From Methylobacterium terricola (GTDB lineage: Bacteria; Pseudomonadota; Alphaproteobacteria; Rhizobiales; Beijerinckiaceae): DNA of 64,000 nt. The stretch covers positions 1-64,000 of the forward strand of contig NZ_VDDA01000024.1 of assembly GCF_006151805.1 (NCBI RefSeq), given 5' to 3'. Shown here piece after piece: positions 8,156 through 16,119 of the stretch (position 1 is the first letter of the stretch; every line of letters starts with the position of its first letter). Below the pieces are notes generated by a model. It was not told the origin of the DNA. It saw only the letters and a list, made by a program, of their open reading frames with translations, and searched no databases. The translations under genes were made by a program, and so were the position numbers.

Positions 8156-8988
8156 GCGGGGAGACGATCCTCGGGCGCCGCCCGGTCGAGATCCTCGCCC
8201 GGGCGGCCTTGCGTGCGGCGACGGCCCTGGTCCTGGCCTACATCGCGATGCCGCTCGCCCTCGTGGTCTGGCTGTCGTTCATGGCGGGCGAGATCATGGT
8301 CGTGCCGCCGGAGGGCTATTCGCTGCGCTGGTACGGCGTGGCCTGGAACCAGGACCAGCTTCGCAGCGGCTTCGTGACGAGCCTCTGGGTGGCCGCGGTC
8401 GCGACGACCCTCGGCCTCCTGGTGACGGTGCCGGCGAGCTTCGCGCTGGCCCGCGGCCGCTTTCCCGGTCGCGAGGCGGTCCTCCAGCTCCTGATGTCGC
8501 CCCTGATCGTGCCAGGCATCGTGATCGGCGCATCCATCTACGTCTTCCTGGTCCAGGTCGAGATCGAGACGGGCCTTCCCCTCGCGGGCTCGGCCTGGGG
8601 GATCGTCGTCGCCCACCTCCTCCTGACGGTTCCCTGGTGCGTGCGCCTCGTGACGGCGAACCTCGTCGGGGTGAACCGGTCGGTCGAGGAGGCGGCCTTG
8701 AGCCTCGGCGCCTCGCCGCTCGTGACCGCCCTCACGGTGACGCTGCCGATGATCTGGCCGGGTCTCGTCGCGGCGGCGGTGTTCGGGTTCGTGGTCTCGT
8801 TCGGCAACATCGAGGTGTCGCTGTTCCTGGTGGCCCCGGGCCAGACGACCCTGCCGATCGCGATCCTCCAGTACCTCCAGTGGAAGATCGATCCCACGAT
8901 CGCGGCCGTCTCGGTCGCCCAGATCGTCCTCATCGGTGCCGCGCTCGTGGCGACGAGCCGTATCACGAACCTCGGAAAGGTGGTCTGA
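8152..8988 (+). CDS. ABC transporter permease, PotC-like
   Basis: 278 aa with six membrane segments (starting ATALVLAYIAMPLALVVWLSF) and the permease EAA loop VEEAALSLGASPLVTALTVTLP, which docks on the ATPase. It matches the PotC/spermidine-putrescine-type permease class. ATG 8152 overlaps the amidohydrolase stop. The transporter gene order here is permease, ATPase, a repeat, binding protein, second permease. Confidence 0.9.
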   Translation: MSGETILGRRPVEILARAALRAATALVLAYIAMPLALVVWLSFMAGEIMVVPPEGYSLRWYGVAWNQDQLRSGFVTSLWVAAVATTLGLLVTVPASFALARGRFPGREAVLQLLMSPLIVPGIVIGASIYVFLVQVEIETGLPLAGSAWGIVVAHLLLTVPWCVRLVTANLVGVNRSVEEAALSLGASPLVTALTVTLPMIWPGLVAAAVFGFVVSFGNIEVSLFLVAPGQTTLPIAILQYLQWKIDPTIAAVSVAQIVLIGAALVATSRITNLGKVV

Positions 8989-8989
8989 C

Positions 8990-10027
8990 GTGGCCGGCAT
9001 CCGGATCGAGAGCCTCGCCAAGCGATACAACGCGGTCTCGGCGGTCGACGGCGTCACCCTCGACGTGCGGGACGGCGAGTTCCTGGTGCTGCTCGGGCCG
9101 TCGGGCTGCGGCAAGACCACGACCCTGCGGATGATCGCCGGCTTCGTGGCCCCGAGCGAGGGATGCGTGCGGATCGGCGCGCGCGACGTGACGCACGAGC
9201 CCCCCTACCGGCGCAACATCGGCCTCGTCTTCCAGAACTACGCCTTGTTCCCCCACCTGACGGTGGAGGAGAACGTCGCCTTCGGCCTCCGGCGTCGCCG
9301 CGTGGGCGAGGCGGCGATCCGGACCCGCGTCGCGACCGCGCTCTCCCGCGTCAAGCTCGACGGCTTCGGCGGCCGCTATCCCCGGGCGATGTCCGGCGGG
9401 CAGCAGCAGCGTGTCGCCATCGCCCGCGCCATCGTGATCGAGCCCGACGTGCTGCTGCTCGACGAGCCCCTCTCCAACCTCGACGCCCAGCTGCGCCACG
9501 ACGTGCGCGGTGAGCTGCGCCGCCTCCAGACCGAGCTCGGCATCACCACGATCATGGTCACGCATGACCAGGACGAGGCGATGAGCGTGGCCGACCGGCT
9601 TGCCGTGATGGAGAAGGGGCAGGTCCGCCAGGTCGGCACGCCGTCCGAGATCTACCGTCGTCCGGCGGACCGCTTCGTGGCGTCCTTCGTCGGGCGCGCG
9701 AATTTCTACGCCGGCCGGGCGGAGCGCGGGATCTTCGTCACCGCGTCGGGCCTGCGGCTGCCGGTGGCCGATCTGGCGGAGGGCGCCGACACCCTGATGA
9801 TCCGGCCCGAGGCTGTCGGCCTTCGGCCGGCCGGCGCGGACGGGCTGGCGGCCACCGTCGAGACCGCGACCTATCTCGGGGCCGGATGGGAACTGGAATT
9901 GCGCCTGGCCGGAGGAGAGCGGCTGTCCGTGGTCGCCCCGGACGCGGGCGAGCACTGGCGGCAGGGCCAGATCCTGACGGCCCATGTCGCGCCGACCGCC
10001 GGCGTCGGCATGCGGACCGGCTCCTGA
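8990..10027 (+). CDS. ABC transporter ATP-binding protein, PotA-like
   Basis: 345 aa. Walker A GPSGCGKTT, Q-loop VFQNYALFPHLTV, signature MSGGQQQRVAIARA, Walker B VLLLDEPLSNLD, H-loop IMVTHDQDEA. A C-terminal TOBE-like domain (about residues 240-345) is typical of PotA/UgpC-type importer ATPases. The GTG at 8990 overlaps the permease stop (CTGACGTGG context), and no nearer ATG suits. It energises the import system formed with 8152, 10117 and 11213. Confidence 0.92.
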   Translation: MAGIRIESLAKRYNAVSAVDGVTLDVRDGEFLVLLGPSGCGKTTTLRMIAGFVAPSEGCVRIGARDVTHEPPYRRNIGLVFQNYALFPHLTVEENVAFGLRRRRVGEAAIRTRVATALSRVKLDGFGGRYPRAMSGGQQQRVAIARAIVIEPDVLLLDEPLSNLDAQLRHDVRGELRRLQTELGITTIMVTHDQDEAMSVADRLAVMEKGQVRQVGTPSEIYRRPADRFVASFVGRANFYAGRAERGIFVTASGLRLPVADLAEGADTLMIRPEAVGLRPAGADGLAATVETATYLGAGWELELRLAGGERLSVVAPDAGEHWRQGQILTAHVAPTAGVGMRTGS

Positions 10028-10033
10028 ATCACC

Positions 10034-10067
10034 AGCCCGCGCGGCGCTTGAGCGAAGCCGGTTTCCG
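10034..10067 (+). repeat. REP-like element, copy A (inverted partner at 12333-12366)
   Basis: A 34-bp stretch starting AGCCCGCGCGGCGCTTGAGC just after the ATPase stop recurs in opposite orientation at 12333-12366 with one mismatch. It contains short internal self-complementarity (GCGGC...GCCGC in the partner copy). It splits the importer operon between the ATPase and binding-protein genes. Confidence 0.8.
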
Positions 10068-10116
10068 CATCGCGAAGCGATCCGAAGGAATCCGCATGAG
10101 AGAGGGGAACACCGTC

Positions 10117-11160
10117 ATGAGCGCACACCTCAACCGCCGCGCCTTCGGCCTGCTGGCCGGCGCAGCCGCTGCCGGGATCGTCTGTCCGCGGACCGTTCGT
10201 GCCGCGCCCTCGGGGCAGATCGTGGTCGGCACCTGGGGCGGCGACTACCAGAACCTCCTGCAACAGAACGTCGCCGTGCCGTTGATGACGCCGATGGGCG
10301 TCAACGTGGTCTACGACACCGCCACCGACACCGTGCGCAAGACCAAGCTCATGGCCGAGCGCCGCCTCCCGCGCGGCTCGATGGACGTCGCCGCCCTGAC
10401 GGCCTCGGGCTCGTTCGAGATGTACTCCAACGGCGCGCTCGAGGAGCTCGACGAGGGCAAGGTCCCGAACCTCCAGCATGTCCAGCCATTCCTGAAGAGC
10501 AAATACGCAGCCCCGCATATCTACACGGGGCGGGTGATTCTCTACAATCCGAAGCTCATCCCTGAGAAGCCGACCTCTTATGCCGATCTGTGGAAACCGG
10601 AATACGCCGGAAAGGTCGGCTTGATCGACCTCCAATACCAGACGACCATCGAATCCGCGGCCATGATCGCGGGTGGCTCGATGACGAATTACGAGCCCGG
10701 CAAAGCCAAGCTGCTCGAACTGAAGAAGAGAGGCGTCAAGATCTACCCGACCAACGAGGCCATGGCACAGGCCCTCAAGACCGAGGAATGCGCGATCTGC
10801 ATCATGTGGCTTGCCCGCGGCGTCGCCTGGCAGAAAGCCGGCATCCCGGTCGAGATCGCCTACCCCAAAGAGGGTGTCGTCCTCTACATCTCCGACATGG
10901 TCGTGCCGAAGAACGCCCGCAACAAGGACGCCGCCTTCGCCTATCTGAACGCGATCCTGGAGCCGACGTCGCAGGAAGCATTCGCCCGGACCATGGGTTA
11001 CGCGCCGACGGTCGACAACGTCACCCTCGCGCCCGCCCTCGCCAAACAGGTGTCGCTGCCAGCCGATCTCCAATCCTCGTTCGCCAAGCAGGACCAGGAT
11101 TATTTGCTGAAGACGGACGCGTCGCTCCAGGAATGGTGGACCAAGGAGTTCAAGTCTTGA
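10117..11160 (+). CDS. ABC transporter substrate-binding protein, polyamine/PotD-like
   Basis: 347 aa. The N-terminus NRRAFGLLAGAAAAG followed by an AxA-like cleavage site resembles a Tat signal. The mature part begins IVVGTWGGDYQNLL, typical of extracellular solute-binding proteins of the PotD/family-1 class, with YTGRVILYNPKLIPEKPTSYADLW as the hinge region. ATG 10117 is preferred over ATG 10096 because GAGAGGGGAAC sits at the right distance. The region from about 10500 onwards is a little less GC-rich than its neighbours. It would give the 8152-12073 importer its specificity; the ligand is unknown. Confidence 0.9.
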   Translation: MSAHLNRRAFGLLAGAAAAGIVCPRTVRAAPSGQIVVGTWGGDYQNLLQQNVAVPLMTPMGVNVVYDTATDTVRKTKLMAERRLPRGSMDVAALTASGSFEMYSNGALEELDEGKVPNLQHVQPFLKSKYAAPHIYTGRVILYNPKLIPEKPTSYADLWKPEYAGKVGLIDLQYQTTIESAAMIAGGSMTNYEPGKAKLLELKKRGVKIYPTNEAMAQALKTEECAICIMWLARGVAWQKAGIPVEIAYPKEGVVLYISDMVVPKNARNKDAAFAYLNAILEPTSQEAFARTMGYAPTVDNVTLAPALAKQVSLPADLQSSFAKQDQDYLLKTDASLQEWWTKEFKS

Positions 11161-11212
11161 TCCGACGCTCCCCTGCCCCGGCGCGCGGCCCCGCTCCCGC
11201 GGCGGGCGCGCG

Positions 11213-12073
11213 ATGAGCGCGGCCACGACCGAGCAGAGGCGCTTCGCGACCCTGCTCGCGCCCGCGACGGTGATCGTCGTCGCGGGCCTCGTCCTTCCGC
11301 TTCTCCTGATGGCGCGCTACAGCCTGAACCGGTTCGAGCCGGGCCAGTTCATGGTCGAGGCGTTGACGTTCGGGAACTACGTCAAGATCATCTCCGATCC
11401 TTACTATCGGAGAATCGCCGTTACGACGGTCACGATGGCCTTCACGGCCACCGCGATCTGCCTCGTCGTGGGCTTCCCGGTTGCCAGCGCCATCGCGAGG
11501 GCGCCGGCTCGCTGGAAGACGGCGCTGCTCCTGCTGGTGATCCTGCCGCTCTTCGTCGGCAACGCCGTACGGGCGGCGGGCTGGATGGTGGCACTGGGGC
11601 AAAAGGGACTCCTGAACTGGATCCTGCTGCGCCTCGGCATCGTCTCGGAGCCCGCCGCCTTCATGTATACGTGGGGCGCGGTCTGCGCCGGCATCGTGTC
11701 GGTCAACCTGCCCTACGTCGTGCTGACCTTGCAAAGTGTCCTCGAAGGCACCGAGAAATCCGCCGTCGATGCCGCTCAGAGCCTTGGTGCAACGCCCTTT
11801 ACGACATGGCGGCTGGTGACGCTGCCGCTGGCGATGCCCGGGGTCGTGGCGGCAGGCCTGCTGTCCTTCATCCTGGCCATGAACGCCTACGCCACGCCCG
11901 TGCTTCTCGGGGGGCCAACGTTCCAGATGATGGCCCCCTCGGTCGCCGACCAGGTCTTGCAGCAATCCAATTGGCCGTTGGGGGCGGCGCTCGCGTTCAC
12001 GCTCACGGCCATCACCCTCATCCTGACCGCGACCGTCAGCTTCACCCTCGCGCGGACCCACGCCGGTGCGTAA
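11213..12073 (+). CDS. ABC transporter permease, PotB-like
   Basis: 286 aa with six membrane spans and the EAA-type loop VDAAQSLGATPFTTWRLVTLPLAMPG. The ATG at 11213 lies 52 bp after the binding-protein stop. It pairs with the PotC-like permease at 8152 to form the channel. This gene ends the operon; the next 330 bp hold repeats and a convergent gene follows. Confidence 0.9.
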   Translation: MSAATTEQRRFATLLAPATVIVVAGLVLPLLLMARYSLNRFEPGQFMVEALTFGNYVKIISDPYYRRIAVTTVTMAFTATAICLVVGFPVASAIARAPARWKTALLLLVILPLFVGNAVRAAGWMVALGQKGLLNWILLRLGIVSEPAAFMYTWGAVCAGIVSVNLPYVVLTLQSVLEGTEKSAVDAAQSLGATPFTTWRLVTLPLAMPGVVAAGLLSFILAMNAYATPVLLGGPTFQMMAPSVADQVLQQSNWPLGAALAFTLTAITLILTATVSFTLARTHAGA

Positions 12074-12145
12074 CGCCGCGCAGGGGCGTGTCCGAACTTC
12101 GCCGCGGCTCGACAGAGTTCGGGTTCTCCCGGCCGGAGTTGACGG

Positions 12146-12206
12146 CGCCGGCGCTGATGCGCCGGACGCCTTGGCATCGACGGGTCGATGCCAAGGCGCG
12201 AGGGGA
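12146..12206. repeat. Dispersed palindromic repeat, copy 1
   Basis: Two 15-bp arms, CGCCTTGGCATCGAC (12167-12181) and its exact complement (12184-12198), are separated by only 2 bp and flanked by GATGCGCCGGA on the left and CGAGGG on the right. The same hairpin with the same flanks recurs at 13681-13712 and 56451-56482. This copy lacks the second palindromic module found in the other two. Confidence 0.9.
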
Positions 12207-12332
12207 TGACTGGGCGGCCGGTTGCCCCGCGAACCGCCTTGGTAGACGGAGTGTCCGTCCGGTTCTGGCCCGGCGGTCGCACAACTCCGCGCTATCGAGG
12301 GTGCGGGCCGACGCGCTCACCTCCCCCGTACG

Positions 12333-12366
12333 CGGAAAGCGGCTTCGCTCAAGCGCCGCGCGGGCT
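12333..12366 (-). repeat. REP-like element, copy B
   Basis: The reverse complement of this stretch matches 10034-10067 at 33 of 34 positions. The two copies face each other across the binding-protein and PotB-like permease genes. Confidence 0.8.
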
Positions 12367-12370
12367 CGTG

Positions 12371-12409
12371 GATACGATGTCCGGAAGGGATCGTCCTGGA
12401 CATCGTATC
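12371..12409. terminator. Long hairpin between convergent genes, possible terminator
   Basis: GATACGATGTCC (12371-12382) and its exact complement GGACATCGTATC (12398-12409) form a 12-bp stem with a 15-nt loop. One arm overlaps the stop codon of the M20 gene on the minus strand. Its position between convergent genes suits a bidirectional terminator or RNA 3'-end protector, but no T-run follows, so intrinsic termination is uncertain. Confidence 0.45.
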
Positions 12410-13526
12410 ACCCGGCAGCCAGGGGCAGCTCGACGGCCAGCTTCTGAAAGATCGCGATCGATCGTTCGAGCGGCTCCAGATCGATGAATTCCTCCGGCTT
12501 GTGCGCCTGCTCCATCGAGCCCGGACCGAGGATCAGCGTCGGCGCCACCGTGGCGAATTGCGAGGCGTCGCTGCCGAATGCGCCCACATCCGGAGACACT
12601 GCGGTGACGGCCGCAGCCAACCGCACCAGGGGATGGCCCACGGCCAGTTCGGGCGGTGTGCCCTCCTGACGAACGACGAGGTCCAGGCCGTGACGGCACG
12701 CGGCCGCCTCGACACGCTCGATGACCCACGACGGATCGATCGCCTTCGAGTACCGGAACTTCATCCGGCAGGTCGCCAGCGCCGGTGTTATGTTGGTCGC
12801 CGTACCGTGGTTGTCGACGATGATGTTGAGGTCGCACCAGGGCGGCGTGTAGCTCGGATCCTGGAACCGCGGATCGCCCCGCAGGGTGAGGTAGATGTCT
12901 CGCATCTCGGACAGGAACGGGATCAAGGCGATGTTGGCATTCAGTCCATCCGCGGTCGAGGAATGAGCCTGGACGCCCCGGGCGGTCGCGGTGAACTGCA
13001 CGTCGGAGCGATGCCCGCGCAGGGGACGCAGATTCGTCGGTTCAACGACGAGGATGCCGGCCGGTGGATGAGCCTTGAGCATCCGGCTCTCGGCGACGAT
13101 GCGCCGCGCACCCGCCTTGGTCGTCTCCTCGTCGCAGGTCAGCAGCAGCATTGCGGCGCGGTCGGCGGGCAGGCTGCGAGCGGCGACGATGGCCGCGGCC
13201 ATCGGCCCTTTCATGTCGCAACTTCCGAGACCGTAAAGCCGACCGTCCTGGATGATGGGTTGGAACGGTTCGCGCGTCCATCCGACCGGCGGCACCGTGT
13301 CCATGTGCGCCGAGAAGGCGAGGCAGCCGCCGGCTTCGCCGCGCAAGGCGACGAGCGCGGTTTTCTCGATGCCGTCCGGGTCCGTGAAGTCCAGCCGCTC
13401 GATCGCAAATTCCGGCAGCTCGCCGACGATCATATCGGCGAGCACACGATTGCTGCGACTGCTGCGTGTGTCGAGCGTGATCAGCCGCGAGGCGAGGGCA
13501 ATGACTTCAGAGAGAGGGGACGACAT
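12408..13526 (-). CDS. M20-family deacylase (ArgE/DapE-like)
   Basis: 372 aa zinc-dependent deacylase: SAHMDTVP (metal His and catalytic Asp), GLGSCDMKGPM (bridging Asp), TCDEETTKAGAR (catalytic Glu-Glu), VVEPTNL, and C-terminal EQAHKPEEFI (metal His). A dimerisation domain occupies about residues 170-280. The family includes acetylornithine deacetylase and succinyl-diaminopimelate desuccinylase, but the exact acyl amino acid cannot be inferred. The ATG at 13526 follows a TGAGG site. It converges on the Pot-like importer, so it could process an imported N-acyl compound. Confidence 0.88.
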   Translation of the reverse strand: MSSPLSEVIALASRLITLDTRSSRSNRVLADMIVGELPEFAIERLDFTDPDGIEKTALVALRGEAGGCLAFSAHMDTVPPVGWTREPFQPIIQDGRLYGLGSCDMKGPMAAAIVAARSLPADRAAMLLLTCDEETTKAGARRIVAESRMLKAHPPAGILVVEPTNLRPLRGHRSDVQFTATARGVQAHSSTADGLNANIALIPFLSEMRDIYLTLRGDPRFQDPSYTPPWCDLNIIVDNHGTATNITPALATCRMKFRYSKAIDPSWVIERVEAAACRHGLDLVVRQEGTPPELAVGHPLVRLAAAVTAVSPDVGAFGSDASQFATVAPTLILGPGSMEQAHKPEEFIDLEPLERSIAIFQKLAVELPLAAG

Positions 13527-13611
13527 CGCACAACCTCAGGAGAAAAGCACCAAGATCATAGCCAGGATGCGGTCCCATATCCGCTTCCCACACACTCGCT
13601 TTTATACCGCC

Positions 13612-13712
13612 GCGCCGTCGAACGGATCCGTTCGACGGCGCAAGGCAAGCCCGAACGGGCGTCGACGCCGATGCGCCGAACGCCTTGGCATCGACCTGTC
13701 GATGCCAAGACG
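13612..13712. repeat. Composite dispersed palindromic repeat, copy 2
   Basis: Two palindromes lie in tandem. The first, 13612-13641, is a perfect 30-bp palindrome whose half is GCGCCGTCGAACGGA. Then comes the linker AAGCCCGAACGGGCG, and the second palindrome, 13681-13712, has arms CGCCTTGGCATCGAC and GTCGATGCCAAGACG (one mismatch). The same composite in reverse orientation occurs at 56451-56551. The rest of the 417-bp gap 13527-13943 has no supported gene; 13840-13930 is strikingly AT-rich. Confidence 0.9.
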
Positions 13713-13943
13713 CGAGGGTCTTGAAGCCGTCCTTCCGCGCTCGGCCAGTCTCCGTCTTTCATGGCAGATCAGACAGCCAGCACCAGACCATTCGCATGCC
13801 GGAGAGAGGTCGGGAGCCGCCCCAGAGCGGCCACGCTGATTTGTTTATTTCCTGGTGCCTTTCATAGTCAATGGCCGCTAAAATTCAAATATGAATGTAT
13901 ATATGCGTAAATAAGGAATATCATGGGTGATTATTTTGTAGTT

Positions 13944-14495
13944 CTACGATTTTATAGCGTCGATCGCATCTGCGAGCCGAGACAGCTCCGTCACGAGTCG
14001 GCCCATCGAATCGTCGTCGAGGGCGCGCAGTCGCCGCCACTGTGCTTCGAAGACCTGTGGAATCACGTCATTGATGACGGACTCCCCTGCCGTGGTCAGT
14101 TGGATGCGGACCGTCCGCCGATCCGCCGGCTCGGGCAGCCGAGCAATGTAGCGGATGTCCTCAAGTCGGTTGATGCGGCTGTTCAGGCCTGCGCCGCTCA
14201 GGAGTAGCGATTCGGCAAGAGCTTTCGGCGTCAGGCTGTACGGTGCGCCAGCTCTCCGCAACGCCGTCAGCACATCGAAAGTACCTCGTACAAGTTGGTA
14301 AGGTGCTAAAATTTCATCGATGAATGCCGTCGATTGAATGTGGATACGTCCTATCAATCCGTAAATCTGAGCCGGAACCGGATCGATATCCGGGCGCTCG
14401 GTGCGCCACTGTTGGACGATGTCGTCCACGCGGCGTCGCGCTGCGCGATCGGCCGACGCGCGACCTGAGGACTTGCCGGCCTGTGATTTCGTCAT
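13944..14495 (-). CDS. MarR-family transcriptional regulator
   Basis: 183 aa. After a basic, disordered N-terminus of about 35 residues comes a MarR winged helix: PYQLVRGTFDVLTALRRAG, recognition region SLTPKALAESLLLSGAGLNSRINRLE, and wing LPEPADRRTVRIQLTTAGE. The ATG at 14495 has AGGAGAGG upstream. It lies directly downstream of, and in the same direction as, an SsuABC-type importer, and near a NicC-like monooxygenase, so it is a plausible regulator of that uptake/oxidation unit. The ligand is unknown. Confidence 0.9.
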   Translation of the reverse strand: MTKSQAGKSSGRASADRAARRRVDDIVQQWRTERPDIDPVPAQIYGLIGRIHIQSTAFIDEILAPYQLVRGTFDVLTALRRAGAPYSLTPKALAESLLLSGAGLNSRINRLEDIRYIARLPEPADRRTVRIQLTTAGESVINDVIPQVFEAQWRRLRALDDDSMGRLVTELSRLADAIDAIKS

Positions 14496-14544
14496 GCTCT
14501 GCGTCCTCTCCTCCCCTTTTACGCGACAGCGGTTCAGGATTTCG

Positions 14545-15294
14545 TTAAACCTTCCACGTGACGAAACGCTTCTCCAGAAATTCTATGGCATAAAAGAGTG
14601 CCACGCTGATGCCGGTCAGGACGAGGATGGCCGCGAAGGCGACCGGCGTCTGCGATTGCGACGTCGTGATCATGATCAGGTAACCCAGGCCGCTCTGGGC
14701 CGACACGAACTCGGCAATCACCGCGCCGATCACCGCGAACGTGATGGCGACCTTGCAGCCGGTGAAGAGAGCGGGCAGCGCCGCAGGAATGCGCAACCGG
14801 CGCAGGACCATGTGCTGCGGGGCTCCGAGCGACCGCATGAGGTCCAGCATGGCCGACGGTACGCTGTCCAGTCCTGCCACGACGTTCACGAGGATCGGGA
14901 AGAAGCAGACCAGGACGACGATCAGGATCTTCGGCCATTCCGAGAAGCCGAACCACACCGTCATCAGCGGGGCAAGCGCGACCTTCGGCACCGATTGCAA
15001 GCCGAGCAGCAAGGGGTAGAGGCTTCGGCGGGCCAGCGCGTTGAAGGCGATGAGGCCGGCGAGCGGCAGCGACAGGGCGAGCGCCAGCAGGAACCCGGCC
15101 AGCGTCTCCCGCAGGGTCACGAAGGCGTTCGCCGCCAGTTCCGGGCCCCAGGCAAGGGCGGCGGCCATGATCTGCGACGGGGCGGGCAGGAGCCACGACG
15201 GAATGGCGAACCCGTGCACGAGACCTTCCCACGCGATCAGGCAGACCGCGTAAACCGCCGGCGTCAGCAGGCGGCCGGCATGACGCGCGTTCAT
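14545..15294 (-). CDS. ABC transporter permease, SsuC/TauC-like
   Basis: 249 aa, six membrane spans, with the SsuC-class blocks ALAPLMTVWFGFSEWPKI and the docking loop LMRSLGAPQHMVLRRLRIPAALP. It forms the channel of an importer for small sulfonate-, nitrate- or aromatic-like anions. It starts 3 bp after the ATPase stop, the tightest spacing in the operon SBP-ATPase-permease. Confidence 0.92.
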   Translation of the reverse strand: MNARHAGRLLTPAVYAVCLIAWEGLVHGFAIPSWLLPAPSQIMAAALAWGPELAANAFVTLRETLAGFLLALALSLPLAGLIAFNALARRSLYPLLLGLQSVPKVALAPLMTVWFGFSEWPKILIVVLVCFFPILVNVVAGLDSVPSAMLDLMRSLGAPQHMVLRRLRIPAALPALFTGCKVAITFAVIGAVIAEFVSAQSGLGYLIMITTSQSQTPVAFAAILVLTGISVALFYAIEFLEKRFVTWKV

Positions 15295-15297
15295 GGG

Positions 15298-16119
15298 TCA
15301 GGTGCTCCGCCGTTCGAAGATGAGGCGCCGGATCTGCTGCTTGATGGCCTGGAATCGCGGATGCGCCGCCGTGTCGACCGAGCGGGGCCGCGGCAGGTCC
15401 ACGGCGATGTCGGCCACGATGCGGCCGGGACGGGGCGACATGACGAGGACGCGGTCGCCGAGCAGGATGGCTTCGTCGATATCGTGCGTGATCATGAAGG
15501 CCGTGCGCCCGAGCTCACCCCAGAGGCGCGAGAGCTCCAGGGACAATTCCTCCCGGGTGAGCGCGTCGAGGGCGCCGAACGGCTCGTCCAGGAGCAGGAA
15601 GCGCGGATCGGCCAGCATCGCCCGGCAGAAGGCGGCCCGCTGCTTCATTCCCCCCGACAGCATCTGCGGCTTGTGGCCGGCAAAGTCCGAGAGTCCGGTC
15701 AGGGCGAGGAGCTTGCGCGCACGCTCGTCCGCCACTCGTCGCGGCAGATGGAGGATATCGGCAGGCAGCAGCACGTTCTCCAGGACGGTGGCCCAGGGAA
15801 ACAGGACATGGTCCTGGAAGATGATGCCGACCTCGTGGGAGGGGGCCTCGAACGGGGTGCCGTAGCGCTGCCGCGTCCCGCCACTCGCCGCCTCCAGCCC
15901 GGCGATGAGGCGCAGCAGCGTGGACTTGCCGCAACCGGACGGGCCGACCAGCGCCACGAACTCCCCGGGGAGGATGCGCAGGTCCACGGGACCCAGGGCG
16001 TGGACCGGCCGGCCGTCCGCTCCGGGAAACGTCTTGGTGAGGCCCTCGAGCGCGATCACCGGGACGGAGCGAGGTCCTGACGCCGCCGCACCGGCCGCCT
16101 GCCCGTGGGTAGAAGCCAT
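15298..16119 (-). CDS. ABC transporter ATP-binding protein, SsuB/TauB-like
   Basis: 273 aa: Walker A GPSGCGKST, Q-loop IIFQDHVLFPWATV, signature LSGGMKQRAAFCRA, Walker B FLLLDEPFGALDALT, H-loop FMITHDIDEA. The ATG at 16119 overlaps the binding-protein stop (TGATG); a GTG one codon earlier is the alternative. It belongs to the nitrate/sulfonate/taurine ATPase class. Confidence 0.93.
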   Translation of the reverse strand: MASTHGQAAGAAASGPRSVPVIALEGLTKTFPGADGRPVHALGPVDLRILPGEFVALVGPSGCGKSTLLRLIAGLEAASGGTRQRYGTPFEAPSHEVGIIFQDHVLFPWATVLENVLLPADILHLPRRVADERARKLLALTGLSDFAGHKPQMLSGGMKQRAAFCRAMLADPRFLLLDEPFGALDALTREELSLELSRLWGELGRTAFMITHDIDEAILLGDRVLVMSPRPGRIVADIAVDLPRPRSVDTAAHPRFQAIKQQIRRLIFERRST

